Shown piece by piece: positions 31,680 to 42,829 of a stretch of 64,000 bases of DNA. The stretch spans positions 2,046,001-2,110,000 of the forward strand of contig NZ_BSUN01000001.1 of NCBI RefSeq assembly GCF_030161615.1, in the 5' to 3' direction. Position 1 is the stretch's first letter, and every line of letters begins with the position of its first letter. This stretch comes from Demequina litorisediminis (lineage in GTDB: Bacteria > Actinomycetota > Actinomycetes > Actinomycetales > Demequinaceae). The position numbers and the translations under genes are program-made. The notes under the pieces are model-generated. The model was given only the letters and a program-made list of their open reading frames with translations, was not told where the DNA came from and searched no databases.

Positions 31680-32576
31680 ATGGGTGGACAGCAGCGCGTC
31701 TACCGGCAGCGGATCCGGTCGACACAGTCGCTGAAGAAGATCTTCCGTGCGATGGAGCTCATTGCGGCTTCACGTATCGGCAAGGCTCGCGACCGTGTCA
31801 CCGCCGCCGCCCCGTATTCGCGTGCCATCACGCGCGCGATCAGCGCCGTGGCGACCCACTCGAACGTCGATCACCCTCTGACCACCGAGCGCACGGACAC
31901 CAATCGCGTAGCCGTGCTCGTCATCACCGCGGACCGCGGTATGGCGGGCGCGTACTCCGCGAACGTCCTGCGTGAGGGGGAGCGCCTCGCCGAGCGCCTG
32001 CGCGGCGAGGGCAAGGAGATCGTGCCGTTCGCGTTCGGCCGTCGTGGCGTGGGCTACTTCAAGTTCCGCAAGCGCGAGGCTCGCTGGCGAGTGGCAGGGA
32101 GAGTCGGACTCGCCGACTCTCGCCACCGCCCAGGAGATCGCTCGGGCGCTGTACGGCGCGTTCACGGCATCGCCCGAGGAGGGCGGCGTGAGCGAACTTC
32201 ACATCGTCTACACGCACTTCTCGTCCATGGTGTCGCAGGAGCCTCGCGTCATCCGTCTGCTGCCGATCGAGCCTGGTCTCGGGCGTCGCGGAGCCGGGTG
32301 AGGACGTCGAGCCCCTGTACGAGTTCGAGCCCAGCGCCGAGCAGGTGCTGGACGCGCTCCTGCCGCGCTACATCGAGTCCCGTATCCACGCGTGCATGCT
32401 CCAGGGCGCCGCGTCCGAGCCTGGCCAACCGCCAGCGCGCGATGCACACCGCTGTGGAGAACGCGGAGGACATCATTCGCCAGTACACCAGGCTCGCCAA
32501 CTCGGCGCGCCAGGCCGAGATCACCCAGGAAATCAGCGAGATCGTCTCGGGCGCCGATGCGCTCGCGGCCTCGTGA
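31680..32576 (+). CDS. atpG: ATP synthase F1 subunit gamma (restored)
   Basis: Central rotor shaft, 297 residues after repair. Conserved N-terminal helix [21 protein letters not shown] and C-terminal helix [21 protein letters not shown], plus the Rossmann-like middle with [16 protein letters not shown]. Three AGCT insertions (near 32083, 32273, 32421) restore a 298-codon frame. ATG 31680 is 4 nt after the atpA stop. Confidence 0.94.
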   Translation: MGGQQRVYRQRIRSTQSLKKIFRAMELIAASRIGKARDRVTAAAPYSRAITRAISAVATHSNVDHPLTTERTDTNRVAVLVITADRGMAGAYSANVLREGERLAERLRGEGKEIVPFAFGRRGVGYFKFRKREARWRVAGRVGLADSRHRPGDRSGAVRRVHGIARGGRRERTSHRLHALLVHGVAGASRHPSAADRAWSRASRSRVRTSSPCTSSSPAPSRCWTRSCRATSSPVSTRACSRAPRPSLANRQRAMHTAVENAEDIIRQYTRLANSARQAEITQEISEIVSGADALAAS

Positions 32577-32591
32577 CCGGAAGGCACATCC

Positions 32592-34083
<1,492 letters not shown>

Positions 34084-34085
34084 TC

Positions 34086-34352
34086 ATGGCCGATGCCCTG
34101 ACCGTCGACATCGTCGCGCCGGACCATGTCATGTGGTCCGGCACGGCGAGCCGCGTCATCGCGCCGTCCGTCGAGGGTGAGATTGGACTGCTCGCGAGTC
34201 ACGAGCCCATCCTGTCCATCCTCAAGGCCGGCACGATCCGCGTGACGTCCGAGAGTGAGAACCGCGAGTTCGCCGTCACCGGCGGGTTCGTGTCGTTCGA
34301 CCACGACACCATCACCATCGTTGCGGACCCCGTCGTTACCGACGAGGACTAA
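34086..34352 (+). CDS. atpC: ATP synthase F1 subunit epsilon
   Basis: 88 residues, the short epsilon form without a long C-terminal helical hairpin, as in many actinobacteria. The beta-sandwich is clear: LTVDIVAPDHVMWSGTA, GEIGLLASHEPILSIL, REFAVTGGFVSFD. Intact. ATG 34086 follows the atpD stop by 2 nt. It ends the atp operon; nucS begins 3 nt later and may be co-transcribed. Confidence 0.93.
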   Translation: MADALTVDIVAPDHVMWSGTASRVIAPSVEGEIGLLASHEPILSILKAGTIRVTSESENREFAVTGGFVSFDHDTITIVADPVVTDED

Positions 34353-34355
34353 TCC

Positions 34356-35053
34356 GTGCGCGTGGTTATCGCGCGCTGCGCCGCCCGGTACTCCGGGCGG
34401 CTCAGCGCGCATCTTCCTTTGGCGACCAGAGCGATCATGCTCAAGGCCGACGGCTCGGTGCTGCTGCACTCCGACGGTGGGTCGTACAAGCCGCTGAATT
34501 GGATGAGCCCGCCGTGCACCACGCGCGAGGTCGCACCGTCCGAGGCGCAGACGGAGGCTGGCGTCACCCAGGTGTGGACCGTCCAGCACGACAAGACCGA
34601 CGACCGTCTCGAGATCGAGATCTACGAGGTCATGTCGGACGCCGAGCACGAACTCGGCACGGACCCCGGCCTCATCAAGGACGGGGTCGAGGCTCATCTG
34701 CAGGAGCCTGCTCGCGGAGCAGATTGCGTTGCTCGGTGACGGCCACACGCTGGTGCGCCGCGAGTACATGACGGCGATCGGGCCCGTGGACATCCTCGCC
34801 AAGTCGCCGTCGGGTGGCTCCGTGGCCGTGGAGATCAAGCGCCGCGGCGAGATCGACGGCGTGGAGCAGGCTCACGCGCTACCTCGAACTCATGAACCGC
34901 GACCCCCTGCTGAGCCCCGTGGAGGGTGTGTTCGCCGCGCAGGAGATCAAGCCGCAGGCGCGAGTCCTTGCCGAGGACAGGGGCATCCGCTGCCTCCTGC
35001 TTGACTACGACGCGATGCGGGGCGCAGAGGACCCCACCACGCGCCTGTTCTAG
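34356..35053 (+). CDS. nucS: Mismatch-specific endonuclease NucS/EndoMS (restored)
   Basis: 231 residues. In actinobacteria NucS replaces MutS-MutL and cuts both strands at mismatches. N-terminal DNA-binding domain ([20 protein letters not shown]); C-terminal RecB-like nuclease with [20 protein letters not shown], where the Asp and Glu-x-Lys are the catalytic set. AGCT errors near 34709 and 34870 split the frame. GTG 34356 is 3 nt after atpC, the usual actinobacterial place for this gene. Confidence 0.93.
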
Positions 35054-35082
35054 GCCCCGTCGGGGTGCCAGCCGGTCCGGCG

Positions 35083-35143
35083 CTGCCGCACAGCGGGATG
35101 CCGATGACCGTGCGTGAGCGCCGAAATCTGCACTGCCGCACAG
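35083..35143. repeat. Twin mini-hairpins with a shared loop
   Basis: CGCTG-CCGCA-CAGCG (35081-35095) and CACTG-CCGCA-CAGTG (35131-35145) are two 5-bp hairpins with the same loop; the one difference between the stems is a compensating G-C to A-T pair. Between them lies GCGCCGAAATCTG (35118-35130), close to the GCGAAATCTGG core of the palindrome at 18486-18540. Located in the 155-nt gap between convergent nucS and esterase genes. Confidence 0.5.
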
Positions 35144-35208
35144 TGATCCGGCAACGGGTGGGCTGCCGTGCACGCCCCATGCGGGATAGTGCGAGGACGG
35201 GTGCTCCC

Positions 35209-35983
35209 TCAGGTGCCCCGGACGCTGTCGATCCAGTCGAGGACGCGCGGGATCTGTGCGTCCCACGCCGGCCAGTCGTGCGAGCCCGGGGACTCCGAGT
35301 ACTCGAGCCCCAGGCCCGCCTCGTCGCATGCTCGCGCGAACGTGCGGCTCTCCTCAAGCAGGAAATCCTCGGTGCCGCACCACGCCCACAGGCGTGGCAC
35401 CGCGGCCGGGTCCGCCGCCCTGGCGAGGGCCACCACGTCCTCGCCGGCCTCGCGCGCGGCCTCGGGAGAGCCGAACGTCCGGCGCCACTCCTCGGGAGCG
35501 AGGTTGGGCTTGGCCGTCACGTCGAGGCCGCCGGACAGGCTGGCGGCTGCTCCATACCGCTCGGGGCGCGTGAGCGCGGCCTTCATCGCGCCGTAGCCGC
35601 CCATGGAGAGCCCCGCGATGAAGGTGTCCTCGCGGCGGCGCGAGAGCGGGAAGAAAGCCCCCATGATCTGCGGAAGGCTCGTCGACCAGGTGGTCGCGGT
35701 AGCGGTAGCCGTCCGCCTGGTTCGCGTAGTACGACCGATGCACGGCGGGCATCACCACGGCGATCCGCCGATGAGCCACGTAGCGCTCCAGCGACGTGTA
35801 GCGGGTCCACGAGGCATCGTCCTGAGACAGGCCGTGCAGGAGGTAGAGCACCGGAAGCGCAGCGCCCTGGACCGCTGGCGCAGCGGGTACCCCGGCCTCT
35901 GTCGCGGGCTCGGGAAGTAGGACCGTCGCGGTCGTGGACAACCCCAGGACGGGGGAAAAGTATCGGCAGGTGAGCAGCGCCAT
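35209..35983 (-). CDS. Esterase of the EstD/FrmB/CE1-like alpha/beta hydrolase group (restored)
   Basis: 257 residues. PF00756-type esterase: PVLYLLHGLSQDDASW gives the oxyanion region, FIAGLSMGGYGAMKAAL the nucleophilic serine (GLSMGG), and GSHDWPAWDAQIP the catalytic His. No signal peptide, so probably cytosolic. Homologues include S-formylglutathione hydrolase and acetyl-xylan or feruloyl esterases; the neighbouring beta-glucosidase favours, weakly, a role with plant-derived esters. One AGCT error near 35669. ATG 35983 follows GGAGGTCACCG, a strong ribosome site. Confidence 0.82.
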
Positions 35984-36182
35984 CGGTGACCTCCTGGCCG
36001 GAAGTCTGCCAGGAGCATCGGCCGACCGCACCACTCGTCGCCCGCGATTTCCAAGGTACGGCGTGAACAGAGTGGCGGGTGGAGCCGATGCCATGGCGCC
36101 ATGGGGCACATGCGCCACATCAGTCGCGGCTTACCTTGGGAGTCGCTGGGCCGGTATTGGCCTTACCGACTGGTAGAAAACC

Positions 36183-36196
36183 GCGAAACGTTTCGC
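36183..36196. promoter_or_regulatory. LacI-type operator before the beta-glucosidase gene
   Basis: GCGAAACGTTTCGC is a perfect 14-bp palindrome with the CG centre typical of LacI-family operators. It ends 1 nt before the -10 box TATACT, so a bound repressor would block the promoter. The cognate regulator is unknown; the LacI protein at 50287 has operators of a different sequence. Confidence 0.65.
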
Positions 36197-36197
36197 T

Positions 36198-36203
36198 TAT
36201 ACT
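36198..36203 (+). promoter_or_regulatory. -10 box of the beta-glucosidase gene (leaderless)
   Basis: TATACT, 6 nt, then ATG 36210. There is no ribosome site, so the mRNA probably starts at the ATG. It has the best match to the -10 consensus among the leaderless candidates. Confidence 0.6.
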
Positions 36204-36209
36204 GGGCGC

Positions 36210-37677
36210 ATGACAACGACGCCTGCGAAGTTCCCCGACGGCTTCCTGCTCGGAGCCGCGACCGCCTCCTACCAGATTGAGGGCGGTGCCCACGAGGGAG
36301 GCCGCGGCACCTCGATCTGGGACACGTTCAGCGCCACGGACGGCAAGGTGGTGGGAGGCGACAACGGCGACGTCGCCTGCGACCACTTCCACCGCTGGGA
36401 AGAGGACATCGACATGATGTCCGAGCCTGGGCCTCGAGGCCTACCGCTTCTCGATCGCCTGGCCGCGCGTGCAGCCGGGCGGCTCGGGGAGTTCAACCCG
36501 GAGGGCATCGCGTTCTACCGCGGGCTCATCGACCGCCTCCGCGAGAAGGGCATCCGCCCGCTCATCACGCTGTACCACTGGGACCTCCCGCAGGAACTCG
36601 AGGACCAGGGTGGGTGGCTCAGCCGCGACACCGTCGACGCGTTCGTCACCTATGCCGTGCGCATGGTCGAAGAGTTTGGTACGGACGTGGAGACGTGGAC
36701 CACGTTCAACGAGCCGTGGGTCAGGCTCGTTCGTGGGCTACGGCGCTGGGGCCCACGCCCCGGGTCACGCCGATGACGTCGAGGCCCTCATCGCCGCGCA
36801 TCACCTGAACCTCGCTCACGGTCGCGCCTACCGCGCCATGAAGGCCGTGAACGCCGACCTGCAGATTGGTCTGGTCAACAACTGCCACACCCCCGCCCGT
36901 GGGACCCGTCCAACCCCAAGGACGTGTGGGCCTCGCAGCACATTGACTCGCTCGCGAACACCATGTTCCACGAGCCGTTCACGCACGGCACGTATCCCGC
37001 GAACCTCAAGCCCAATACGGCGCACCTGACCGACTGGTCGTTTGTCCACGAGGGTGATCTGGCTGAGATGCACGGCGCGGTGGACTGGTTCGGCGTGAAC
37101 TACTACGCCTCGCACCTGGTGCGCCACAACGCGAACAAGGGCGCGGCCACCTCGGAGCTCGCCACGCTGGCCGACGGGCACAAGGCAGGCGCGAACTCGC
37201 CCTGGCCCGGCGACGAGGAAATCGAGTTCATGCCCCTGACGGGCAAGGCTCACGGCGATGGGCTGGAACATTGACCCGTCCGCGTTGCACGCCCACCTGC
37301 TGAAGATTCACCGTGAGACGGGCAAGCCCATCTACGTCACCGAGAACGGTTCGGCCTGGGATGACGTGGTGGACGCCGATGGTCGCGTGCGCGACACGGA
37401 CCGCGTCGAGTACTTCGAGGGCCACCTGAAGGCAGTGCTGGACGCGGTCTCCGAGGGCGCCGACGTGCGCGGCTACATGGCGTGGTCGCTCATGGACAAC
37501 TTCGAATGGGCGCAGGGCTACGCCAAGCGTTTCGGCATCGTGCGGGTCGACTACGATACCCTCGAGCGCCGCTGGAAGGACTCCGCGTACTGGTACCGCG
37601 AGGTGCTGCGCCGCCGCGAGGTGGTGCCTGCGGGCGAGGTCGACACCTTCGCCGACACCCCCGCGCGTCACTTCTGA
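36210..37677 (+). CDS. GH1 beta-glucosidase (restored)
   Basis: 488 residues after repair, cytosolic retaining glycosidase of family GH1. N-terminal FLLGAATASYQIEGGAHEGG, acid/base Glu in TFNEPW near residue 167, nucleophile Glu in YVTENGSAW near residue 376, and sugar-binding GYMAWSLMDNFEWAQGY. Hydrolyses cello-oligosaccharides or other beta-glucosides. AGCT errors near 36427, 36733 and 37248; single G or C lost near 36490 and 36894. Preceded by a palindromic operator and a leaderless promoter; the esterase gene is divergent. It stands as a single-gene unit. Confidence 0.93.
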
Positions 37678-37802
37678 GGTCACTCGCCCCCACCATGTGA
37701 ACCGGATCGGCGGCCGCCACGCCGCGTCGAGGCCCGCGTCACGCCCACTTCACGGCGTGTCGCGGGCCGCGCCGGTTCAAAGCGCGGGGGTGGTGGCGCC
37801 CG

Positions 37803-37808
37803 TAGACT
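37803..37808 (+). promoter_or_regulatory. -10 box of the small zinc-finger gene (leaderless)
   Basis: TAGACT, 6 nt (GGCGTC), ATG 37815, with no ribosome site. Same spacing as the other leaderless starts in the window. Confidence 0.5.
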
Positions 37809-37814
37809 GGCGTC

Positions 37815-38126
37815 ATGCCGAAGTCCCGCCGCTCGCGCAAGCGCCCGTACGGGCAGCCGCACGAGGAACTGGACGTCGAGCGCCTCTCTGGCAGCCTCGG
37901 GGGACGCCGCGAGAGCGGGCCAGGGGGCGAGGAGTACCTCGTCGCCACCCCGCGGCCCAGCGAGAAGACCTACACGTGCCCCGGCTGCTCGCAGGAGATC
38001 GACGGGCAGACCGTCCACGTGGTGGCGTGGCCCGCGGACGGGCTCTTTGGGCCCGAGGCCGCCGCCGCGCAGCGCCGCCACTGGCATACCCATTGCTGGA
38101 ACACCTTCGGGAGGACCCGTGGCTGA
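37815..38126 (+). CDS. Small zinc-finger-like protein
   Basis: 103 residues. Basic N-terminus MPKSRRSRKRPYG, then two pairs of metal-ligand candidates: CPGC near residue 56 and HTHCW near residue 94. The same small protein is widespread in actinobacteria and is often labelled ATP/GTP-binding protein without evidence. The Cys/His spacing suggests a zinc ribbon or a reduced HNH-type fold. It overlaps the next gene by 8 nt. Leaderless start. Intact. Confidence 0.72.
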   Translation: MPKSRRSRKRPYGQPHEELDVERLSGSLGGRRESGPGGEEYLVATPRPSEKTYTCPGCSQEIDGQTVHVVAWPADGLFGPEAAAAQRRHWHTHCWNTFGRTRG

Positions 38127-38877
38127 CGCCGCAAGCGAGACCCCAGGCATGGAGGAGATCCGTGCCATGACCGTGCTGCCCGCCCAGCGCGAGGAGATCA
38201 CCCTGACCACGGAGGACGGGCTGACTCTCGTGGGAGAGCCTCGCCCTGCCACCCGATGGCAGGCCCCCGTCGCGACGCTCATCACGCTGCACCCGCTTCC
38301 CACGCACGGCGGCTTCATGGACTCGCATGTGTACCGCAAAGCCGCCTGGCGCCTTCCGTACCTCGCGGATATCGCTGTGCTGAGGTTCAACACTCGCGGC
38401 ACGTCATCGCCGCGGGGTACCTCCGAGGGCGAGTTCGGTGAGGGGATCACCGAGGGGGCCGATGTGCGGGCCGCCGTCGCGTTCGCCGTGGAGCGGGGTC
38501 TTCCTCGCCGGTGGTTCGTGGGGTGGTCGTTTGGCACCGAGCCTGACCCTCATGCACGGCGCCGACCAGGACGTCGAGGGCGCGATCCTGCTGTCGCCGC
38601 CGCTGCACCGCGCGAAGGACGCCGACCTGGAACGCTGGGCGGCCACCGGTCGGCCCGTGACCGCGCTGGTGCCGGAACTCGACGACTTTCTCCAGCCCGA
38701 GGAGGCACGCGAGCGCTTCGCGCCCCTGACGCAGTGAATCTCGTGGCGGTCGAGGGCGCCAAACACCTGTGGGTCGGGGAGAAGTACGTCAAACTGGTAC
38801 TGGACGCCATTGTCGACACCGTCGCCCCTGGTGCCGCGCCGCTGCCCACCGCCGTCCCTCACGAGGTGCTCGCATGA
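38119..38877 (+). CDS. Alpha/beta hydrolase (restored)
   Basis: 252 residues after repair. The N-terminal EEITLTTEDGLTLVGEL strand pair leads into the hydrolase fold: LHPLPTHGGFMDSHVYRKAA (the HGG oxyanion region), RFNTRGTSS, and GWSFGTE as a variant nucleophile elbow (serine flanked by Trp and Phe). The His partner is in VEGAKHLWVGEKYV. Indels: an AGCT insertion near 38237 and 38545, and single-base losses near 38257 and 38724; net zero. GTG 38119 has GGGAGGA upstream; ATG 38151 is an alternative. Overlaps the next gene (ATGA). Substrate unknown. Confidence 0.78.
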   Translation: MADAASETPGMEEIRAMTVLPAQREEITLTTEDGLTLVGEPRPATRWQAPVATLITLHPLPTHGGFMDSHVYRKAAWRLPYLADIAVLRFNTRGTSSPRGTSEGEFGEGITEGADVRAAVAFAVERGLPRRWFVGWSFGTEPDPHARRRPGRRGRDPAVAAAAPREGRRPGTLGGHRSARDRAGAGTRRLSPARGGTRALRAPDAVNLVAVEGAKHLWVGEKYVKLVLDAIVDTVAPGAAPLPTAVPHEVLA

Positions 38878-39614
38878 CCGGAACTCCCATCGTCCTTCTC
38901 AATGCCTTTCCCGTGGACCGAGCGCAGTGGGAGGGTCTGCTGTCTGTGCTCGGTAGCGATGTCCGCGGCGACGTCATCACCTTCGACATGCCTGGCATCG
39001 GCGAGATGCCCCTGCCCGACGAGGAGCCGGGGCTCGAACTGATCGCCGATGCCGCCGTGCTCGCCATGCGTGAGGCGACGGGCGCCGACGCCGCGCACTG
39101 GATCGGGTGTTCCATGGGCGGCTACGTCGCCATGGCCGTCGCCGAGCGCCACCCGGACGCCGTGGCGGGACTGGGGCTTATCGCCACCAAGGCCGCCGCC
39201 GACACCGAGGAGGCGGCCGCGAAGCGCCGTGCCACGGCCGATGCGGTGGAGAACCGCGATGGCGTCGAGGATGCGGCCGCGTTGGCCGAGGGATTGGTGG
39301 GCACGCGCGGCCCGCGCCGCGAGGAACTCGTCGAGTGGGTGACGCGCAACATCGCCCGTCACCGAGGCGACGGCGTCGCGTGGGGGCAGCGTGCGATGGC
39401 CTCACGCCCCGACCGCCTCGAGGTCCTGCGGGGCGTCGATGGCCCTGCTGTGGTGATCGCGGGGGAGTGGGACTCCATCACGCCCCGTGAGCAGGTGGAT
39501 GCCATGGCCGATGCCCTGGGCGTCACCACGACCGTGATCGCAGGCGTGGGACATCTGGCTGCGTTCGAGGACCCCGCGGCCGTCGCACGCGCCCTCGCGC
39601 CCCTGCTGCGGTAG
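38874..39614 (+). CDS. Alpha/beta hydrolase
   Basis: 246 residues. PIVLLNAFPVDRAQWEGLL replaces the usual HG motif, WIGCSMGGYVAMAVAERHP is the nucleophile elbow (serine in CSMGG), Asp in GEWDSITPREQ and His in AGVGHLAAFEDP complete the triad. It resembles 3-oxoadipate enol-lactonase-type hydrolases, but the substrate cannot be named. ATG 38874 overlaps the upstream hydrolase stop. Intact, with no AGCT in the frame. Confidence 0.84.
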   Translation: MTGTPIVLLNAFPVDRAQWEGLLSVLGSDVRGDVITFDMPGIGEMPLPDEEPGLELIADAAVLAMREATGADAAHWIGCSMGGYVAMAVAERHPDAVAGLGLIATKAAADTEEAAAKRRATADAVENRDGVEDAAALAEGLVGTRGPRREELVEWVTRNIARHRGDGVAWGQRAMASRPDRLEVLRGVDGPAVVIAGEWDSITPREQVDAMADALGVTTTVIAGVGHLAAFEDPAAVARALAPLLR

Positions 39615-39636
39615 CGCCACGGCCGGGTCACCAGGC

Positions 39637-40056
39637 TCAGCCCCACGCGTTGCCCGCCTCGAGGCGCTGGTCGAGCGCCTGACGCATTGGCATGGACTCG
39701 CCGTCGCGCCCGCCCTTGCCGAGTTCGAGCGGGGGCTCGGCCGGGGGAACGGAGGCACCGGCGATCCTCCCGCGCAGGCTCGCGGGCACCGAGAGCACGT
39801 AGAACTCGCCGTCCGTGCCCACCGCGACCGAACGGTCGTGCTTGAGGTACCAGCCCTCCAACGCCGTGCGGTAGCGCGCCTTGCCGTCGTACGTCCTGGC
39901 CGTCAGCCGCGTGGGTGTGAGGCCCGCGGACACGGCGTCATCACGAAACTGACGCACGAGCGTGGCCGCCTGCGCTACCTCCGCGAGGCGCCGGCGCTCC
40001 AGCGCATCGGCCTGCGCGAGGCGCCGTGCGGTGTCCTCGTCCCTGTTGCCGTCCAT
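39637..40056 (-). CDS. Protein of unknown function
   Basis: 139 residues, soluble. The N-terminal half is an Arg/Ala-rich helix (DTARRLAQADALERRRLAEVAQ), followed by a small beta segment with TYDGKARYRTALEGWYLK and EFYVLSVPASL. No family recognised. It begins 22 nt after the coiled-coil gene stop and is probably the second gene of that operon, so it may work with it. The convergent hydrolase ends 22 nt away. Intact. Confidence 0.65.
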   Translation of the reverse strand: MDGNRDEDTARRLAQADALERRRLAEVAQAATLVRQFRDDAVSAGLTPTRLTARTYDGKARYRTALEGWYLKHDRSVAVGTDGEFYVLSVPASLRGRIAGASVPPAEPPLELGKGGRDGESMPMRQALDQRLEAGNAWG

Positions 40057-40078
40057 GGATCGGTGGCCTTTGAGCCCG

Positions 40079-42829
40079 TCAGTCCTTGGCGCCGGCGGCG
40101 GCTTCGGCGGCCTCCACCTCGGCGCGCAGGGCGCTCGCCTTCGCCAGCCCTGCGACGGGGTCCGCGCCCAGGAGGTTGCGCAGGCTCGTCGAGGTAGCCG
40201 GTGATGGACTCGCGCTGGCGGTTCAGTTCGTCCACCTCGCGCGCCGCCATCGTGCGCTCGCGCTCGGCGTCGCTCACGGCCTCGGAGATGATGGCCTCGG
40301 CGTGCTCGCGGGCGTCCGAGACGATCTCGTCGGCGTTGTTGCGCGCGTTGGTCAACAGGGTCTGGGCGTGGACCTCGGCGTCGCGACGGGTCACCTCGGC
40401 ACGCTCCAGCGCACCCGAGAGCCGCTCCTCGGCCTCGTCGGCGCGAACGCGGGCGTCCTCGACCATCGCGGCCGTCTCGGCCTTGGCCTCCTCGTGGCGG
40501 GCGGTGAGTTCCTTCTCGGCGTTCTCGCGGCGCTGCGCGATCTCGATCTGCAGGTCCTCCCGCGCGCGGCGGGCTTCCTCGCGGGCGGCGTCGGCATCCG
40601 AGGTGCCCTCGGCTCGCGCCTGATCGGCGTCGCGCTGCGCGATGCCCATCATGTGCTTGGCCTCCTGCTGTGCCGCGGTGACCCGCTGCTCGGCCTCGTC
40701 GGCGGCGTCCTGCAGGGACTTGGCGGCGTCGCGGTCGGCGCCCTCACGCGTGGACTGCGCGTAGGCGTCGGCCTCACGGCGGGTGACCTCGTCATAGGTG
40801 CGAGTCTCGCTGCGCGTGGCGGCGTCGTAGTCGTCCGCGTCACGGCGCACCGCTGCCGAGTCGTCGTCGGCGGCCGTGCGTGTGGCCACGTCGTAGTCGT
40901 CAGCGGCCTTGCGCGTGGACTGGTCGTAGAGGTCGGCCTCCTTGCGCAGCCTGCCTGCTCGCGGTCTCTGCCGCGGCGCGCGTGGCGTCGGCATAGGCGT
41001 CCGCGCCGCTGCGGATCGACGCGTCGTACTCGTCGGCGGTGCCGTGGGTGTCCGCGGAGTACGTGTCGGCCTCCGCACGGGTCACCGCGCTGTAGTCGTC
41101 TGCCTCGGCGCGGATGGTGTCGCGGTACTTGTCCGCCTCGGCCCGCGTCTGGCCGGCGTAGTCGTCTGCGTCCGCACGCGTCGCCGCGTCGTACTCGTCG
41201 GCCGCGCCGCGCGTATCGGCGGAGTAGGTGTCTGCCTCGGCGCGGGTGGTGTCGCGGTACTGGTCCGCCTCGGTCCGTGTCTGGCCGGCGTACTGGTCTG
41301 CTTCGGTGCGGGTCGTGTCCGAGTAGCGGTCGGCGTCCGAGCGCGTCAGGCGCGAGTAGGCGTCGGCCTCGTCCGTCAGCGTGGTGAGGTAGCCCACCGC
41401 CTCGGCACGGGTCACGTTGCTGTACTCGTCTGCCTCGGCGCGGACGGCCTCGAGGTGCGCGGCGGCGTCGGCACGGACCTGCGCCTCGTAGGCGGAGGCG
41501 GCATCACGCACGTTCGTCGCGTCGTCGTCCGCCTCGGCTCGCGTCTGGGCCGCGTACTCGTCGGCACCCGTGCGGGTGGTCGCGTCGTACTCGTTGGCTG
41601 CGGCCTCGGTTTCGGCGCGGTGCGCTGCAGCGGCGGCGATCACCTCGTCACGGTGCGCTGTGGCTTCCGCGCGCACCTGGGCGCCATCCTCGTCGGCCGA
41701 TGCGCGGGCGGCGTCCGCGTACTCGTCCGCCTCGGCGCGGGCCGCGGCGGAGTACTCGTCCGCCTGGGAGCGCGTGTCACGGTCGTACTTGTCGGCTTCG
41801 GTGCGGGTACCCGTGGCGTAGAGCTCCGCGTCGGCCCGCATGGCCTCGTCGTACTCGTCGGTGTCGGCGCGGAGGGACGCCACCTCGGCGGCGACGGCGG
41901 CGCGCAGATCGCGGGCGTCGGTCTCGGCGGCGGCGCGGGTGGCGTCGGCCTCCCGGTTGGCCTGAGTGAGGAACGAGTGCGCCTCGTTGCGGAGGTTGGC
42001 GGCGTCGGCCTCGGCGGTGGTCCTGATGTCCGATGCCTCGGCGTCAGCAGCGCCGCGCGTCTCACGCGCCTCGCCCTCGAGTCGCTTGGCCTCGGCGCGC
42101 GCGTCGGCGAGAGCCTGCTCGGCCTCGGCGGCCACTCGCTCGGCCTCGGCGACGGCAGCGGCGGAGACGGAGTCGGCCTCGGCCTTGGCCGCCTCGGTGA
42201 GCTCCTGCGCCTCGCGCTGGGCGGCGACTCGGATCTCGGTGGCCTCACGCTCGGCTGTGGCACGCAGCGCGTGCGCTTCACGGTCGGCGCCTGCCTTCAG
42301 TTCTGCGACCTCGGCGTCGATGCCTGCCTTCACGCGTTCGGCGTCGCGGCGAGCCTTCTCGACCGTCTCGGCCGCGGCGCGCTGGGCTGCCTCCTTGACG
42401 CCGGTGGCCTCGTGCTCGCTGGCGGTACGGATCTCCTCCGCCTCGCGACGGCTCTGCGCGAGGATCTCGGCGACCTCGTTGTCCGCGCGGGCGCGCAACT
42501 GCTGGGCGGCGACCTGGGCGCGTGCCACGGTGTCCTGCGCGTGGGTGTTGGCGCGCGCGACCACATCGGACGACTGCTCCTCGGCGGAGCGCAACAGCCT
42601 GCTCCACGCGGGCACCAAGTCCCTTGTAGGTGGGCTGCTCCGCCTCACGCAGGGTGCGCTGTGCCTCGTCGAGCGAGGAGCGGGTGCTGTCCGCGTCCTG
42701 GCGTGCCTGCTGGGCGGCGTCCTGCGCCTCCCGCACCGCATCCTCGAGCCGTGCCACGTGGGCGGCGACGGCCTCCCGGTCGTAGCCGCGCATGGCAACG
42801 GGGAAGGGCAGGTTGTCCTCTGGCATCAC
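40079..42829 (-). CDS. Large DivIVA-like coiled-coil protein with 11-residue repeats (restored)
   Basis: 915 residues after repair. A DivIVA-like N-terminus (LPFPVAMRGYDREAVAAHVARLEDAV) is followed by heptad coiled coil to about residue 310. Then some 35 consecutive 11-residue units of the form TRAEADxYxxx run to about residue 715, and the C-terminal 200 residues are again heptad. Period 11 (hendecad) gives a right-handed coil, as in the polar organiser Scy of Streptomyces. Role inferred: cytoskeletal scaffold for polar or septal growth. AGCT errors near 42602, 40963 and 40183. AAGGAG lies 7 nt before ATG 42829. The opposite strand shows a 666-residue shadow frame. Confidence 0.82.
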
